Shown: positions 26,039 through 34,504 of the stretch, in pieces
Layout of the letters: each line of letters begins with the position of its first letter
Position numbering within the stretch: the first letter of the stretch is position 1
Origin: Sphingobium vermicomposti
GTDB lineage: Bacteria > Pseudomonadota > Alphaproteobacteria > Sphingomonadales > Sphingomonadaceae
Length of the DNA stretch: 64,000 nt
Direction: 5' to 3'
Assembly (NCBI RefSeq): GCF_011762025.1
Contig: NZ_JAASQR010000001.1
Coordinates: 868,001 to 932,000 of the forward strand
Program-made: the position numbers and the translations under genes
The notes under the pieces: model-generated
What the model was told of the DNA's origin: nothing
The model's database searches: none
Seen by the model: only the letters and a program-made list of their open reading frames with translations

Positions 26039-27324
26039 TCCGCTTCAGCTTCTGCATGGCGGCAGCCGTCGCCCTTTTCGCCGCGCCCGCTTCGGCGCAG
26101 CAGGTCGCGATCCAGGCTGGGCATCTGTTCGACGCAACCGACGGGCGCATGCGCGGCCCAACCACCATCTTCGTTTCGGGCGAGCGGATCGAACGGGTCG
26201 AGGATGGCTTTGTCGAACGGCCCGGCTATCGCATCGTCGATCAGCGGCAGCGGACAGTGCTGCCCGGACTGATCGATTGCCATGTCCACCTGACCATGAG
26301 CGACAACAGCTACAAAATCGCAGCCTCGACACCCGATCGCAGCACCGCAGCCCTGGCCCTGCTCGCCCCCCGCAATGCGCAGGCGACGCTGGAGGCCGGT
26401 TTCACCAGCGTGCGCAACGTGGGTGCCTATGGCGGGACCGACCTGTTGTTGAAACAGGCGATCGATGCGGGAGACTTGCCCGGCCCACGCATGTTCGTAG
26501 CGCTGGAGGCGATCGGCCCCACCGGCGGACATAGCGACCCCGCCAACCACAATGACGCCGCGCTCGACAGCCCCGAACGCCGCAACGCGGTGGCCGATGG
26601 CGTCGACGCGTTTGTCCAGCTGGTGCGCGATCACAAGCGGCGCGGCGCGACCCTGATCAAGATCATGCCCGGCGGCGGCGTAGGATCACCGGGCGATGAC
26701 CCGAACCGGCAACTGATGACCGATGCGGAAATCGTCGCCGTGGTCGAAACCGCCCATAGCCTGGGGATGCGCGTTGCGGCCCATGCGGAGGGCGAAGGAG
26801 CAATCGATGCGGCGTTGCGCGGTGGCGTCGATTCAATTGAGCATGGCGATTTCGCCAGTGCCAGAAGCTGGACAATGGCGAAGGCCAAGGGCATCGCACT
26901 CGTGCCGACGCTGGCCACGTCCGAAGCGTTGATGATCGCCTTTCGCGAACATCCCGACCGTTATCCCGCCGAAATTCGGGAAAAGATCAGTATGGTCACG
27001 CCTTATTCGATCAAGGCGCTTGGCGCGGCCTATCGCGCCCATGTCCGCATCGCCTTTGGCACTGATGCGACCGGACTTGTCCCCCATGGCGGCAATGCGA
27101 TGGAATTTCCACTGATGGTGAAGGCAGGAATGAGCGCGTCGGACGCCATCCTGGCGGCGACGGCGAATGCGGCGGACCTGATCGGCTCCCCCGATATCGG
27201 TCGCCTTGTCCCCGGTCGCTATGCCGACATGATCGCGGTCGATGGCGACCCGCTGCACGACATTAGCATCCTGTCCAACGTCGCCTGGGTGATGAAGGGC
27301 GGCGCGGAGGTTGCAGGCAGATGA
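26035..27324 (+). CDS. Exported amidohydrolase-superfamily dipeptidase/prolidase-like enzyme
   Basis: The 429-residue precursor has a signal peptide ending at ASAQQ and a full binuclear amidohydrolase site: His83 and His85 (DCHVHL), Lys209 (LIKIMPGGG, likely carboxylated), His250 (AHAEG), His270 (EHGDF) and Asp344 (FGTDATG). It groups with the imidazolonepropionase-like/Sgx9260-type enzymes. Characterised relatives, as I recall, are Zn-dependent carboxypeptidases that hydrolyse Xaa-Pro or Xaa-Arg/Lys dipeptides. In this operon it would finish peptides trimmed by the S10 enzymes. Release of Lys or Arg would feed the AST-like operon nearby; that link is inferred. Confidence 0.83.
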   Translation: MIRFSFCMAAAVALFAAPASAQQVAIQAGHLFDATDGRMRGPTTIFVSGERIERVEDGFVERPGYRIVDQRQRTVLPGLIDCHVHLTMSDNSYKIAASTPDRSTAALALLAPRNAQATLEAGFTSVRNVGAYGGTDLLLKQAIDAGDLPGPRMFVALEAIGPTGGHSDPANHNDAALDSPERRNAVADGVDAFVQLVRDHKRRGATLIKIMPGGGVGSPGDDPNRQLMTDAEIVAVVETAHSLGMRVAAHAEGEGAIDAALRGGVDSIEHGDFASARSWTMAKAKGIALVPTLATSEALMIAFREHPDRYPAEIREKISMVTPYSIKALGAAYRAHVRIAFGTDATGLVPHGGNAMEFPLMVKAGMSASDAILAATANAADLIGSPDIGRLVPGRYADMIAVDGDPLHDISILSNVAWVMKGGAEVAGR

Positions 27325-28085
27325 TTGGCAAAGCCGCCGACAGGTGCCACAAGATGGACATGCATAGTCCCAGCAGCAAGAGTCCGGCGAAAGCCATTTC
27401 CGCCGCCAAAGCCGCACCCGACCTTTCGGCGTATTTTTCCACTACGCAGGCGATTGCCGCCCTGCTCCATCCCCATGCCGAAGTCGTCGTGCACGATATG
27501 ATAAACGACCGCATCGCCGGGATATGGAACGCCTTTTCCAGTCGGAAGGTCGGCGACCCGTCCAACCTGGGCCAGGATGCCAGCCTGCGCACCGATGAGC
27601 TGGTCATCGGCCCCTATGACAAGGCGGAGCGGGACGGGCGCCGGTTAAAGTCGATCAGCGCCGCGCTGCGTGACGATCACGGTGAGCGCACGGGCTTTTT
27701 GTGTATCAACCTCGACATGTCGAAGTTTGACGGCGCGATCGAGATGCTGCGCGCCTTCGCCACGACCGCCACGCCGATGCCCGACGTATTGTTCAAGGGC
27801 GACGTGCGTGAACAAATCAACCTCATCATGCGGGACGAGCTGGTCAGCCTGAACCGATCCGTTTCATCCCTGACGCGCGAGGATCGGCGGCAGATCATCG
27901 CACGGTTCGAATCCGCCAACATCTTTCAGGCGCGCAACGGCGTGCCCATGGTCGCGACCGCGCTCGGCATCGGCCGGGCCAATCTCTACAATATCCTGCG
28001 CTCCCTGCGCGAGGATGGGGCAAAGGCGGCGGAGGAAGCACCGGTGAAAAAGAGCCGGACGACTCGCACGAAATCCAAAAGCTAG
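27321..28085 (+). CDS. YheO/DauR-like PAS-HTH transcriptional regulator
   Basis: The 254-residue protein has a PAS_6/YheO sensor domain (about residues 35-150, with HPHAEVVVHDMINDRIAGIWN) and a C-terminal HTH_22 domain (about 185-235, NIFQARNGVPMVATALGIGRANLYN). It ends in a Lys/Arg/Thr-rich tail. DauR, a family member, controls D-arginine catabolism genes in Pseudomonas, and other members sit beside amino-acid utilisation genes. It overlaps the dipeptidase gene by four bases with GGAGG ten bases upstream, so it probably regulates its own operon in response to an amino acid. A second ATG at 27354 is an alternative start. Confidence 0.83.
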   Translation: MIGKAADRCHKMDMHSPSSKSPAKAISAAKAAPDLSAYFSTTQAIAALLHPHAEVVVHDMINDRIAGIWNAFSSRKVGDPSNLGQDASLRTDELVIGPYDKAERDGRRLKSISAALRDDHGERTGFLCINLDMSKFDGAIEMLRAFATTATPMPDVLFKGDVREQINLIMRDELVSLNRSVSSLTREDRRQIIARFESANIFQARNGVPMVATALGIGRANLYNILRSLREDGAKAAEEAPVKKSRTTRTKSKS

Positions 28086-28103
28086 AAAGAACGGCAGGGT
28101 GGC

Positions 28104-29630
28104 ATGACGCTCTTTGGCACGATAGGCGCCCACGTATGGCGGGGCGCGGCCGCTCTTCTGCTGATGATCGCGATCCTTGCGCCCGCCCATGCGGAAGGCG
28201 CGGCAGACAAGGGCGGGGTAGCGACGCCTTATCCCGTCGTCACGCACCATGCGAGCAAGTTTGGCGGGCGCAAGATATTCTACACCGCGACCATCGGTGA
28301 GATGCCGCTGTTCGACGATAAGCGGCAGCCCGCTGGCAGGATCGTGTCGATCAGCTATGTGGCCACCAATGCGGGCCGCGACCGACCGGTGCTGTTCGTC
28401 TTCAACGGCGGCCCCGGATCATCGTCCGTCTGGCTGCACATGGGCCTGGTCGGTCCCCGCCGCGCCGCTTTCACCAATGACATCCAGCCCGAAACCGCCG
28501 CGCCCTTTGCACTGGCTGACAACCCCGACAGCCTGCTCGACGTCGCGGACGTCGTCCTGTTCGATCCCCCGGGAACGGGATTCAGCCGCGCAGATGGGGC
28601 AGAGCGCAAACGCTATTTCAGCCTGAAGGGCGACGCCGACCTGACCGTTGCCTTCATTCAGGACTGGCTGCGCCGGAACAAGCGGTGGAACGCGCCCAAA
28701 TATCTGATGGGCGAAAGCTATGGCAGCATCCGTGCCGCCGCCGTCGCGCGCGCGCTTGCAGGCACGGAAGCCGGGCGGATGGAGGCCGTAACGCTGAACG
28801 GCGTCATCCTGCTGGGCCAGGTGCTCGACTTCATGAACGGGGGTAGCGGCGACGATCGCGCGCCGCTTACAGGCCTGTCCACGATGGCCGCGACCGCCGC
28901 CTATCACAAGCGCACCACTTATTCGGTGCAGGACGCCTATGCCGCCGCGACCCGCTTCGCGCGCGACGACTATGTCCAGGCCCTGTTCGAGGGCGACCGC
29001 CTGTCGCCAGAGCGCCGCCGCGCGATCGCGACACGGCTGAGCGACCTGACCGGCCTTGGCGTCGATTTTATCCTGGAACATAATCTGCGCGTGACGCCGC
29101 TCATGTTCATGAGCGAATTGCTGCGCGGCGAGGGGAAACAGATCGGTTTCTACGATGGCCGCTATGTCCTGCCGCTGGCGGCGAACGGCGGGGATTCGGT
29201 CAGCGACGATCCCGCCATGGCGCAATATGTGCCGGGCTATGTCGCGGCCCTCAACGACTATCTGTCGTCAGAGCTCAAGGCACCTAACACCGAGCGCTAC
29301 ATTCCCATCGATTTCGACATCAATAGCAAGTGGGATTGGGGACAGGGAAGCGGGGTCGGCCCATCGGGCAACTATGCCGATGCCCTCGCCACCGCGATGC
29401 GCCGCAACCCCGCGCTCCGGCTATTCGTGGCGGCGGGCCTTTACGATCTAGCGACGCCGCCCGGCGCAGCGGAATATGTGCTCGCCCATTCGGGAATCCC
29501 TGCCGAAGCGACATCGCTGCACCATTATGAATCGGGCCATATGCCCTATATGGGACCGTCGCGGGCGTTGATCGCGCGCGACCTGCGCGCCTTTATCCGC
29601 GCGTCGTCGGGAACCGCCAGGCAACCCTAA
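28104..29630 (+). CDS. Exported S10 serine carboxypeptidase-like protein (second of two)
   Basis: The 508-residue precursor has a signal peptide cleaved after about residue 30 (PAHAEG). The S10 triad is complete: Ser205 in MGESYG, Asp in GLYDLATPPGA and His in ESGHMPY. NGGPGSSS (101-108) is the oxyanion-hole motif. It shares the fold and length of the first S10 gene but differs widely in the lid domain, so the two likely cleave different C-terminal residues. It closes the plus-strand operon and is convergent with the M20 gene 13 bases away. Confidence 0.88.
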   Translation: MTLFGTIGAHVWRGAAALLLMIAILAPAHAEGAADKGGVATPYPVVTHHASKFGGRKIFYTATIGEMPLFDDKRQPAGRIVSISYVATNAGRDRPVLFVFNGGPGSSSVWLHMGLVGPRRAAFTNDIQPETAAPFALADNPDSLLDVADVVLFDPPGTGFSRADGAERKRYFSLKGDADLTVAFIQDWLRRNKRWNAPKYLMGESYGSIRAAAVARALAGTEAGRMEAVTLNGVILLGQVLDFMNGGSGDDRAPLTGLSTMAATAAYHKRTTYSVQDAYAAATRFARDDYVQALFEGDRLSPERRRAIATRLSDLTGLGVDFILEHNLRVTPLMFMSELLRGEGKQIGFYDGRYVLPLAANGGDSVSDDPAMAQYVPGYVAALNDYLSSELKAPNTERYIPIDFDINSKWDWGQGSGVGPSGNYADALATAMRRNPALRLFVAAGLYDLATPPGAAEYVLAHSGIPAEATSLHHYESGHMPYMGPSRALIARDLRAFIRASSGTARQP

Positions 29631-29643
29631 GCCGCCGCTTGTT

Positions 29644-30879
29644 TCAGGTGAGGCGCGGCATGCCCTCACGCGCGAGGGTACAGAGCAACAGCGCCGTCAG
29701 GCTGGCCCGCTCGGCCAGGCTAGGCACGATCAGATATTCGTCCGGCGAGTGGATTGCTCCACCGCGCACGCCCATCGTGTCCACCACCGGCACGCCGCAT
29801 GCCGCGATATTATTGCCGTCGCAAACACCGCCAGTGTCGCGCCAGCCGATGCGCTGCGCCAGCCTGCGGCCACAGGCGCTGACGAGGTCGAGCAGGGCGA
29901 GCGCCTGGGCATCGAGCGTTTTGGGCGGGCGGCCAAAGCCGCCATGAATGTGGATCGATACGTCGCGCATCCGGGCGACCTCGCCGATGATGTGCGCCAT
30001 TGACGCTTCCGCCAATTGCTGGCGCTCCGCCGATACGGGGCGAATATTGACGCGCAGGATCGCATGATCGGGCACGACATTGTTGGGGCCGCCACCGTCG
30101 ATCCGCGCCGGATTGACCGAAAGCCCTTCCCCCACCAGCTGTTCCAGCCGCAGAGCGATGTCCGCCGCCGCCAGCAAAGCGTTGCGCCCGTCCGCCGGAT
30201 TGCGCCCGGCGTGGGCGCTGCGGCCCGTCACGATGATCGAGAAATTGCCGCTGCCGGGTCGCGCGCCCGCCAGCGTGCCGTCCGGCAAGGCTGATGGTTC
30301 ATAAGTGAAGGCGGCTTGCTTACCCTGCGCCGCCTGCCTCAACAGCGGGGCGGAACCGGGCGAGCCGATCTCTTCATCGCTGTTCAGCACGACTTGATAG
30401 CCGATACGATCATGCAGCGGCGACCCTTCGAAAGCCCGCAACGCCGCCAACATCACCGCGATGCCGCCCTTCATGTCGGCAACGCCCGGCCCGTTCAGCA
30501 GATCGCCGTCCATCCGGCAGTGGCGAAAGGCGCTGTCAGCTGGAAAGACCGTGTCCATGTGGCCGGTGAACAAAAGTTGCAGCGGCGCTTCGGGTCGCAC
30601 AGTCAGCAATATGTTGTCACCCAACGGCATCGCATTTTCGCGCCCGTCCGCATCGACGGAGGTCACCGCCGCCGCGCCGGACATAGTCATTTCGCCGGGC
30701 AGCACTGAAAAGGCGTCAGCCAGTCCCGATGCCACCGTCTTAAGGCCCGTCAGGTTGCGCGATCCGCTGTTGATCGCGGACCATGCCAGCACTTGATCCA
30801 GCATCGGCGCGGCGCAGGCGGCCTCGACCACCGCGCGATCCGGGCCGATGTCCATCAGGGGTAGGTCGCCATCTGTCAT
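29644..30879 (-). CDS. M20-family metallohydrolase (carboxypeptidase G2/deacylase-like)
   Basis: The 411-residue cytoplasmic protein has the M20 di-zinc set: His107 and Asp109 (GHMDT), Asp135 (GVADMKGG), Glu169-Glu170 (NSDEE), Glu194 (YEPS) and a C-terminal His in AIHSPDEY. A dimerisation domain is inserted in the middle. The family cleaves N-acyl amino acids and peptides. It is the last gene of an operon with astA and astD, exactly where a succinyl-amino-acid desuccinylase is needed, and no AstE-type gene is present. I infer that it removes succinate from N-succinylglutamate or N-succinyl-2-aminoadipate. Its start overlaps the astD stop by four bases. Confidence 0.85.
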   Translation of the reverse strand: MTDGDLPLMDIGPDRAVVEAACAAPMLDQVLAWSAINSGSRNLTGLKTVASGLADAFSVLPGEMTMSGAAAVTSVDADGRENAMPLGDNILLTVRPEAPLQLLFTGHMDTVFPADSAFRHCRMDGDLLNGPGVADMKGGIAVMLAALRAFEGSPLHDRIGYQVVLNSDEEIGSPGSAPLLRQAAQGKQAAFTYEPSALPDGTLAGARPGSGNFSIIVTGRSAHAGRNPADGRNALLAAADIALRLEQLVGEGLSVNPARIDGGGPNNVVPDHAILRVNIRPVSAERQQLAEASMAHIIGEVARMRDVSIHIHGGFGRPPKTLDAQALALLDLVSACGRRLAQRIGWRDTGGVCDGNNIAACGVPVVDTMGVRGGAIHSPDEYLIVPSLAERASLTALLLCTLAREGMPRLT

Positions 30880-32282
30880 GTCAGCCCCGGAACCGCCAAC
30901 GCTTCGACCTGATTAGCTTCGAAACTGGCGGCGGGATAGGCGCAATAGTCGGCGGCATAATAAGCGCTGGGCCGGTGGTTGCCCGATTGCCCCAGCCCGC
31001 CGAACGGCATCGCGGACGCCGCGCCCGTGGTGGGCCGGTTCCAGTTCACGACCCCAGCCCTGATGTGCATGGCGAAACGCTGCCACAGGGATTCATCGCC
31101 GCAGATCAGCCCGGCGGACAGGCCATAAGTGGTGGCATTAGCTTGGGCGATGGCAGCGTCGAAATTGTCGGCGCGGCGCACCTGAAGCACTGGGGCGAAG
31201 ATCTCACCATCGGGCACATCGACCCCGGTCGTTTCCACGATGGCCGGCGTCATGAAAGCGGCACTCCGTCCTTCCAGCGCCCGCCCGGCGAGCAAAGGCT
31301 GCGCGCCCGCGGCTAGCAGCGCGTCGAGCGAAGCGCGGGCGCCATCAGCAGCGCGTGCTGAAACCAGCGGCCCCATGAACGCCCCACCCGGATCGTTCCA
31401 CGCCGCGACGGGCAACCGCGCGGCAAGCGCCACGACCGCCTCGACCATCGCGTCCCCGGTCGCACCGGTCGGCACGATCAGCCGTCGCGCGCAGGAACAG
31501 CGCTGGCCGGTGGTGATGAAGGCAGAGTGGACGACTTGCGCCGCGACCGCTTCAGGCTCGCCGTCCCAGGCAATCAGGGGGTTGTTGCCGCCAAGCTCCA
31601 GCGCCAGCAACACGGCAGGCCGGTCAGCAAAAGCGCGGCGGAAATGCGCACCCGCCGCCGCCGACCCGGTGAAGAGCAGGCCGTCGATATCGGCCTCTAG
31701 CAGCGCCGCGCCGGTGTGCCGGTCGCCCTGCACCACTTGCAATACGTCTTCGGGCAACCCGGCCAACCGCCATGCCTGCCGCATCCGCTCGGCTGTTGCA
31801 GGCGCTTCCTCCGACGGCTTGAACACCACGCTGTTACCCGCCAGCAGCGCAGGCACGATGTGGCCGTTGGGCAAGTGGCCGGGGAAATTATAGGGGCCAA
31901 GCACGACCATCACCCCGTGCGGGCGATGGCGCAGCACGGCACGGCCAAACGGCATCGCCTGCTCGCGCGTTCCGGCGCGCTCCGCCTGCGCAGTGATGGA
32001 GATTTCGACCTTCCCCACCATCGCGCCGACCTCGGCACGGCTTTCCCACAGCAGCTTGCCGTTTTCGCGCGAGATGATCACGGCCAGTTCCTCGGCATCC
32101 GCCTTCAGCGCGTCGGCATAGCGGCGCGCGATCGCGACACGTCCTTCGACCGGCGTTGCGGCCCAGCCTAGAAACGCAGCCCGCGCCCGCGCCACCGCGC
32201 TTGCGCAGGCCGCTGCATCCGCCACGCCCCCTTCCCACACACTTTCCCCGGTGGCGGGATCGATCGATCGGAACATGCTCAC
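30876..32282 (-). CDS. astD: N-succinylglutamate-5-semialdehyde dehydrogenase (AstD-type)
   Basis: The 468-residue aldehyde dehydrogenase has Asn132 (GPYNFPGHLPNGHI), general base Glu229 (LELGGNNPL) and the catalytic Cys262 (TTGQRC). The FPGHLPNGHI and RCSCARRL blocks are characteristic of AstD. AstD oxidises N2-succinylglutamate semialdehyde to N2-succinylglutamate with NAD(P)+. In an operon with a 2-oxoadipate-type enzyme it may instead, or also, act on the one-carbon-longer N-succinyl-2-aminoadipate semialdehyde. Start and stop overlap the astA and M20 genes by four bases each. Confidence 0.92.
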   Translation of the reverse strand: MSMFRSIDPATGESVWEGGVADAAACASAVARARAAFLGWAATPVEGRVAIARRYADALKADAEELAVIISRENGKLLWESRAEVGAMVGKVEISITAQAERAGTREQAMPFGRAVLRHRPHGVMVVLGPYNFPGHLPNGHIVPALLAGNSVVFKPSEEAPATAERMRQAWRLAGLPEDVLQVVQGDRHTGAALLEADIDGLLFTGSAAAGAHFRRAFADRPAVLLALELGGNNPLIAWDGEPEAVAAQVVHSAFITTGQRCSCARRLIVPTGATGDAMVEAVVALAARLPVAAWNDPGGAFMGPLVSARAADGARASLDALLAAGAQPLLAGRALEGRSAAFMTPAIVETTGVDVPDGEIFAPVLQVRRADNFDAAIAQANATTYGLSAGLICGDESLWQRFAMHIRAGVVNWNRPTTGAASAMPFGGLGQSGNHRPSAYYAADYCAYPAASFEANQVEALAVPGLT

Positions 32283-33295
32283 GCGCTCACCTGTACCACA
32301 GCGCCCGCATCCACTCGCAGCAGCGCTGCGGTAGCGGACGAGACGAACGCCTCCGCCCCCTCCACCCGCACAGGCGCGCGCACCGCGCGGAACTGCGCAA
32401 TGCTGTCGGTAGAGATCAGCCTGTCCTGCATGTCTTGGTCTCCGTCGCTATCGTCAGCGATGTTCAGTGTCGCCCGCCGTGTTCCGGTAATGGTGCGGAT
32501 GGCATCGCGGCGGCACGTCATCGTCGGGCCGCCGTCAAAAATGTCGACCAAGCCGGACTGTTGGAACCCTTCCTGCTCCAGCATCCGCAGCGCAGGGACG
32601 CCATGCCGGTGAACCGAACCGATCGCCTCGCGCGCCGCCTTCTCGACCAGCTCCATGTAGATGGGGTGCCGGGGCGCCAGATCCAGTATGAACTGGCCGT
32701 CGGTGGAGGTGATCATGCGATCCGCCTCCTCGAATGGCAGGCGGAAGAATTTGCTGGCTATCCCCTCCCAGAACGGGCTGACATCGGCTTCGTCGAACCA
32801 GCCGCGCAGTTCCGCCATGATGGTGTCGCAAAAGCGCGCCCGATCCGCTCCAATTAGCAGATAGCGCGAGCGGGCGAGCAGCGCCCCTGCCCCGCTCTGC
32901 CGCTTTCCGGGGCGCAGGAACAGTGACCCCACTTCCGAACAGTCGCTGCATTCGTTGACCAGCACCAGCGCCTTATGGTCGAAGCGGGTCGCCGTGGCCG
33001 ACGAATATTGCGCCAACGTCACTACGCGGAAGGAAAAATGCGGTCGCTTGACCCCGACGCCGCCTTTTACCCCGGCCACGCCTTCGACCCGGCCCGTCTC
33101 GTCATTTTCCAGCATCAGCACGTACCACGCGTCGCGCGGCTCGACTTGGCCGGCAAAGCTCTCCGCCGACAGCGCCAGCCGTTCGCTCAGCGTGCCCCTA
33201 TCCTCCGGCAGGCTGGTGAAGCCGCGACCGGACAGGAAGGCGAGTTCCATCAATGCGTCGATGTCCGCCGGTCCCGCCGGTCGCACCACCAGCAT
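32279..33295 (-). CDS. astA: Arginine/ornithine N-succinyltransferase (AstA-type)
   Basis: The 338-residue GNAT-fold protein matches AstA over its whole length: RPAGPADIDALMELA at the start, EVGSLFLRPGKRQSGAGALLARSRYLL in the CoA-binding region, FAD/MAELRGWFDE-like and SPFWEGIASKFFRLPF in the middle. Known AstA enzymes transfer succinate from succinyl-CoA to the alpha-amino group of arginine or ornithine. No AstB (succinylarginine dihydrolase) gene lies in the operon, so arginine is not the obvious substrate; ornithine or lysine would fit better. The start directly abuts the previous stop codon with no spacing. Confidence 0.92.
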   Translation of the reverse strand: MLVVRPAGPADIDALMELAFLSGRGFTSLPEDRGTLSERLALSAESFAGQVEPRDAWYVLMLENDETGRVEGVAGVKGGVGVKRPHFSFRVVTLAQYSSATATRFDHKALVLVNECSDCSEVGSLFLRPGKRQSGAGALLARSRYLLIGADRARFCDTIMAELRGWFDEADVSPFWEGIASKFFRLPFEEADRMITSTDGQFILDLAPRHPIYMELVEKAAREAIGSVHRHGVPALRMLEQEGFQQSGLVDIFDGGPTMTCRRDAIRTITGTRRATLNIADDSDGDQDMQDRLISTDSIAQFRAVRAPVRVEGAEAFVSSATAALLRVDAGAVVQVSA

Positions 33296-34504
33296 TCAGG
33301 CGGCCTTCGCCAGATTTGCGCGCGTCTCCGCAAACGCCACCTCCAGCCGCGCGACGGCATCCTCCGCCTCCTGCGCGGCGATAAGCAGTGAGGGGAGCAA
33401 GCGGATGCAATTTTCGCCGCCGCCCGCGACCAGCAACCCGTGATCCCGCGCCGTCGCCATCATCTCGCGGTTGTTGGGGATCAGCTTGACGCCGATCAGC
33501 AGTCCCTTGCCCCGCACGTCCACCGCGATATCGGGATAGCGCGCGACCAGATCGCCCAGCCTGTCCTTGAGCAATTGCGACACCGACAGCACGTTGGCCA
33601 TCGTCGCATCCTGCGCGATCAGGTCGAACGCCGCCGTGCCGACCGCCATGGCGAGCGGATTGCCGCCAAAGGTCGACCCGTGGACGCCAGTGGTCATTCC
33701 TTTGGCAGCTTTGGCGGTGGCGAGGCAGGCGCCGACCGGAAAGCCACCCCCCAGCGCCTTGGCCACTGCCATGATGTCGGGAGCGAGGCCGTCGAACCAT
33801 TGATGCGCGAACAGCTTGCCCGTGCGCCCCATGCCGCATTGCACTTCGTCGAAGATCAGGAGCGTGCCGGTTTCGTCGCACAGCTGGCGCACCCGGCGCA
33901 GCCATGCCTCGTCCAGAGCGCGGGCGCCGCCTTCGCCCTGCACCGGCTCCACGATAACGGCGGCGGCAGCGGGACGGCGGATTGCTGCCTCGATACCGGC
34001 GATGTCATCTACGTCCAGCTGCTCATAGCCCGGCAGACGCGGACCGAAGCCTTCGACATAGGCCGGGTTTCCCGACGCGTTGATCGCGGCATAGGTGCGG
34101 CCGTGGAAAGAACCGGCGAACCCGAAGATGTCGATGCGCTCCGGCGCGCCGCTGACCGCATGGTAACGCCGCGCGGTCTTGAGGGCGCATTCAACCGCTT
34201 CGGAACCCGAATTGCCGAAGAACACGACATCGGCGAAACTATTGTCGACCAGCCTGGTCGCCAGCGCTTCCTGCCCCGGAATGCGGAAGATGTTGGACAC
34301 ATGCCATAATTTGTCCGCTTGGCGGTTCAGCGCCTCCACCAGCGCGGGGTGCGCGTGGCCCAGGCTGTTGGTCGCGATCCCCGCCACGCAATCGAGGAAG
34401 GTTCGCCCGTCGGTCGTGTGCAGCCACACGCCTTCGCCCCGCTCCACTTCCACCGGCGCGCGGTTATAGACCGCCATGAGGTCGCTCGACATGATGCTCG
34501 TCAC
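33296..34504 (-). CDS. Class III omega-aminotransferase (ArgD/AstC-like)
   Basis: The 402-residue protein is a fold-type I class III aminotransferase with GNSGSEAVECALK (97-109), EPVQGEGG (186-193), Asp219 (IFDEVQCGMGRTG) and the PLP lysine Lys249 (MAVAKALGGG). It matches acetylornithine/succinylornithine aminotransferases. These remove the terminal amino group of an N-acylated diamine, giving the semialdehyde that AstD oxidises. ArgD/AstC enzymes also accept N-succinyl-lysine-like substrates in the DAP pathway, so activity on N2-succinyl-lysine is plausible. It overlaps the flavoprotein gene upstream by four bases. Confidence 0.88.
   Translation of the reverse strand: MTSIMSSDLMAVYNRAPVEVERGEGVWLHTTDGRTFLDCVAGIATNSLGHAHPALVEALNRQADKLWHVSNIFRIPGQEALATRLVDNSFADVVFFGNSGSEAVECALKTARRYHAVSGAPERIDIFGFAGSFHGRTYAAINASGNPAYVEGFGPRLPGYEQLDVDDIAGIEAAIRRPAAAAVIVEPVQGEGGARALDEAWLRRVRQLCDETGTLLIFDEVQCGMGRTGKLFAHQWFDGLAPDIMAVAKALGGGFPVGACLATAKAAKGMTTGVHGSTFGGNPLAMAVGTAAFDLIAQDATMANVLSVSQLLKDRLGDLVARYPDIAVDVRGKGLLIGVKLIPNNREMMATARDHGLLVAGGGENCIRLLPSLLIAAQEAEDAVARLEVAFAETRANLAKAA

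Noticed and set aside
29644..34504. Standard arginine succinyltransferase pathway
   Set aside because: Not accepted as the sole explanation because astB is absent from the operon and DUF1338 and D-2-hydroxyglutarate-dehydrogenase-like genes are cotranscribed; it remains possible if astB lies elsewhere.
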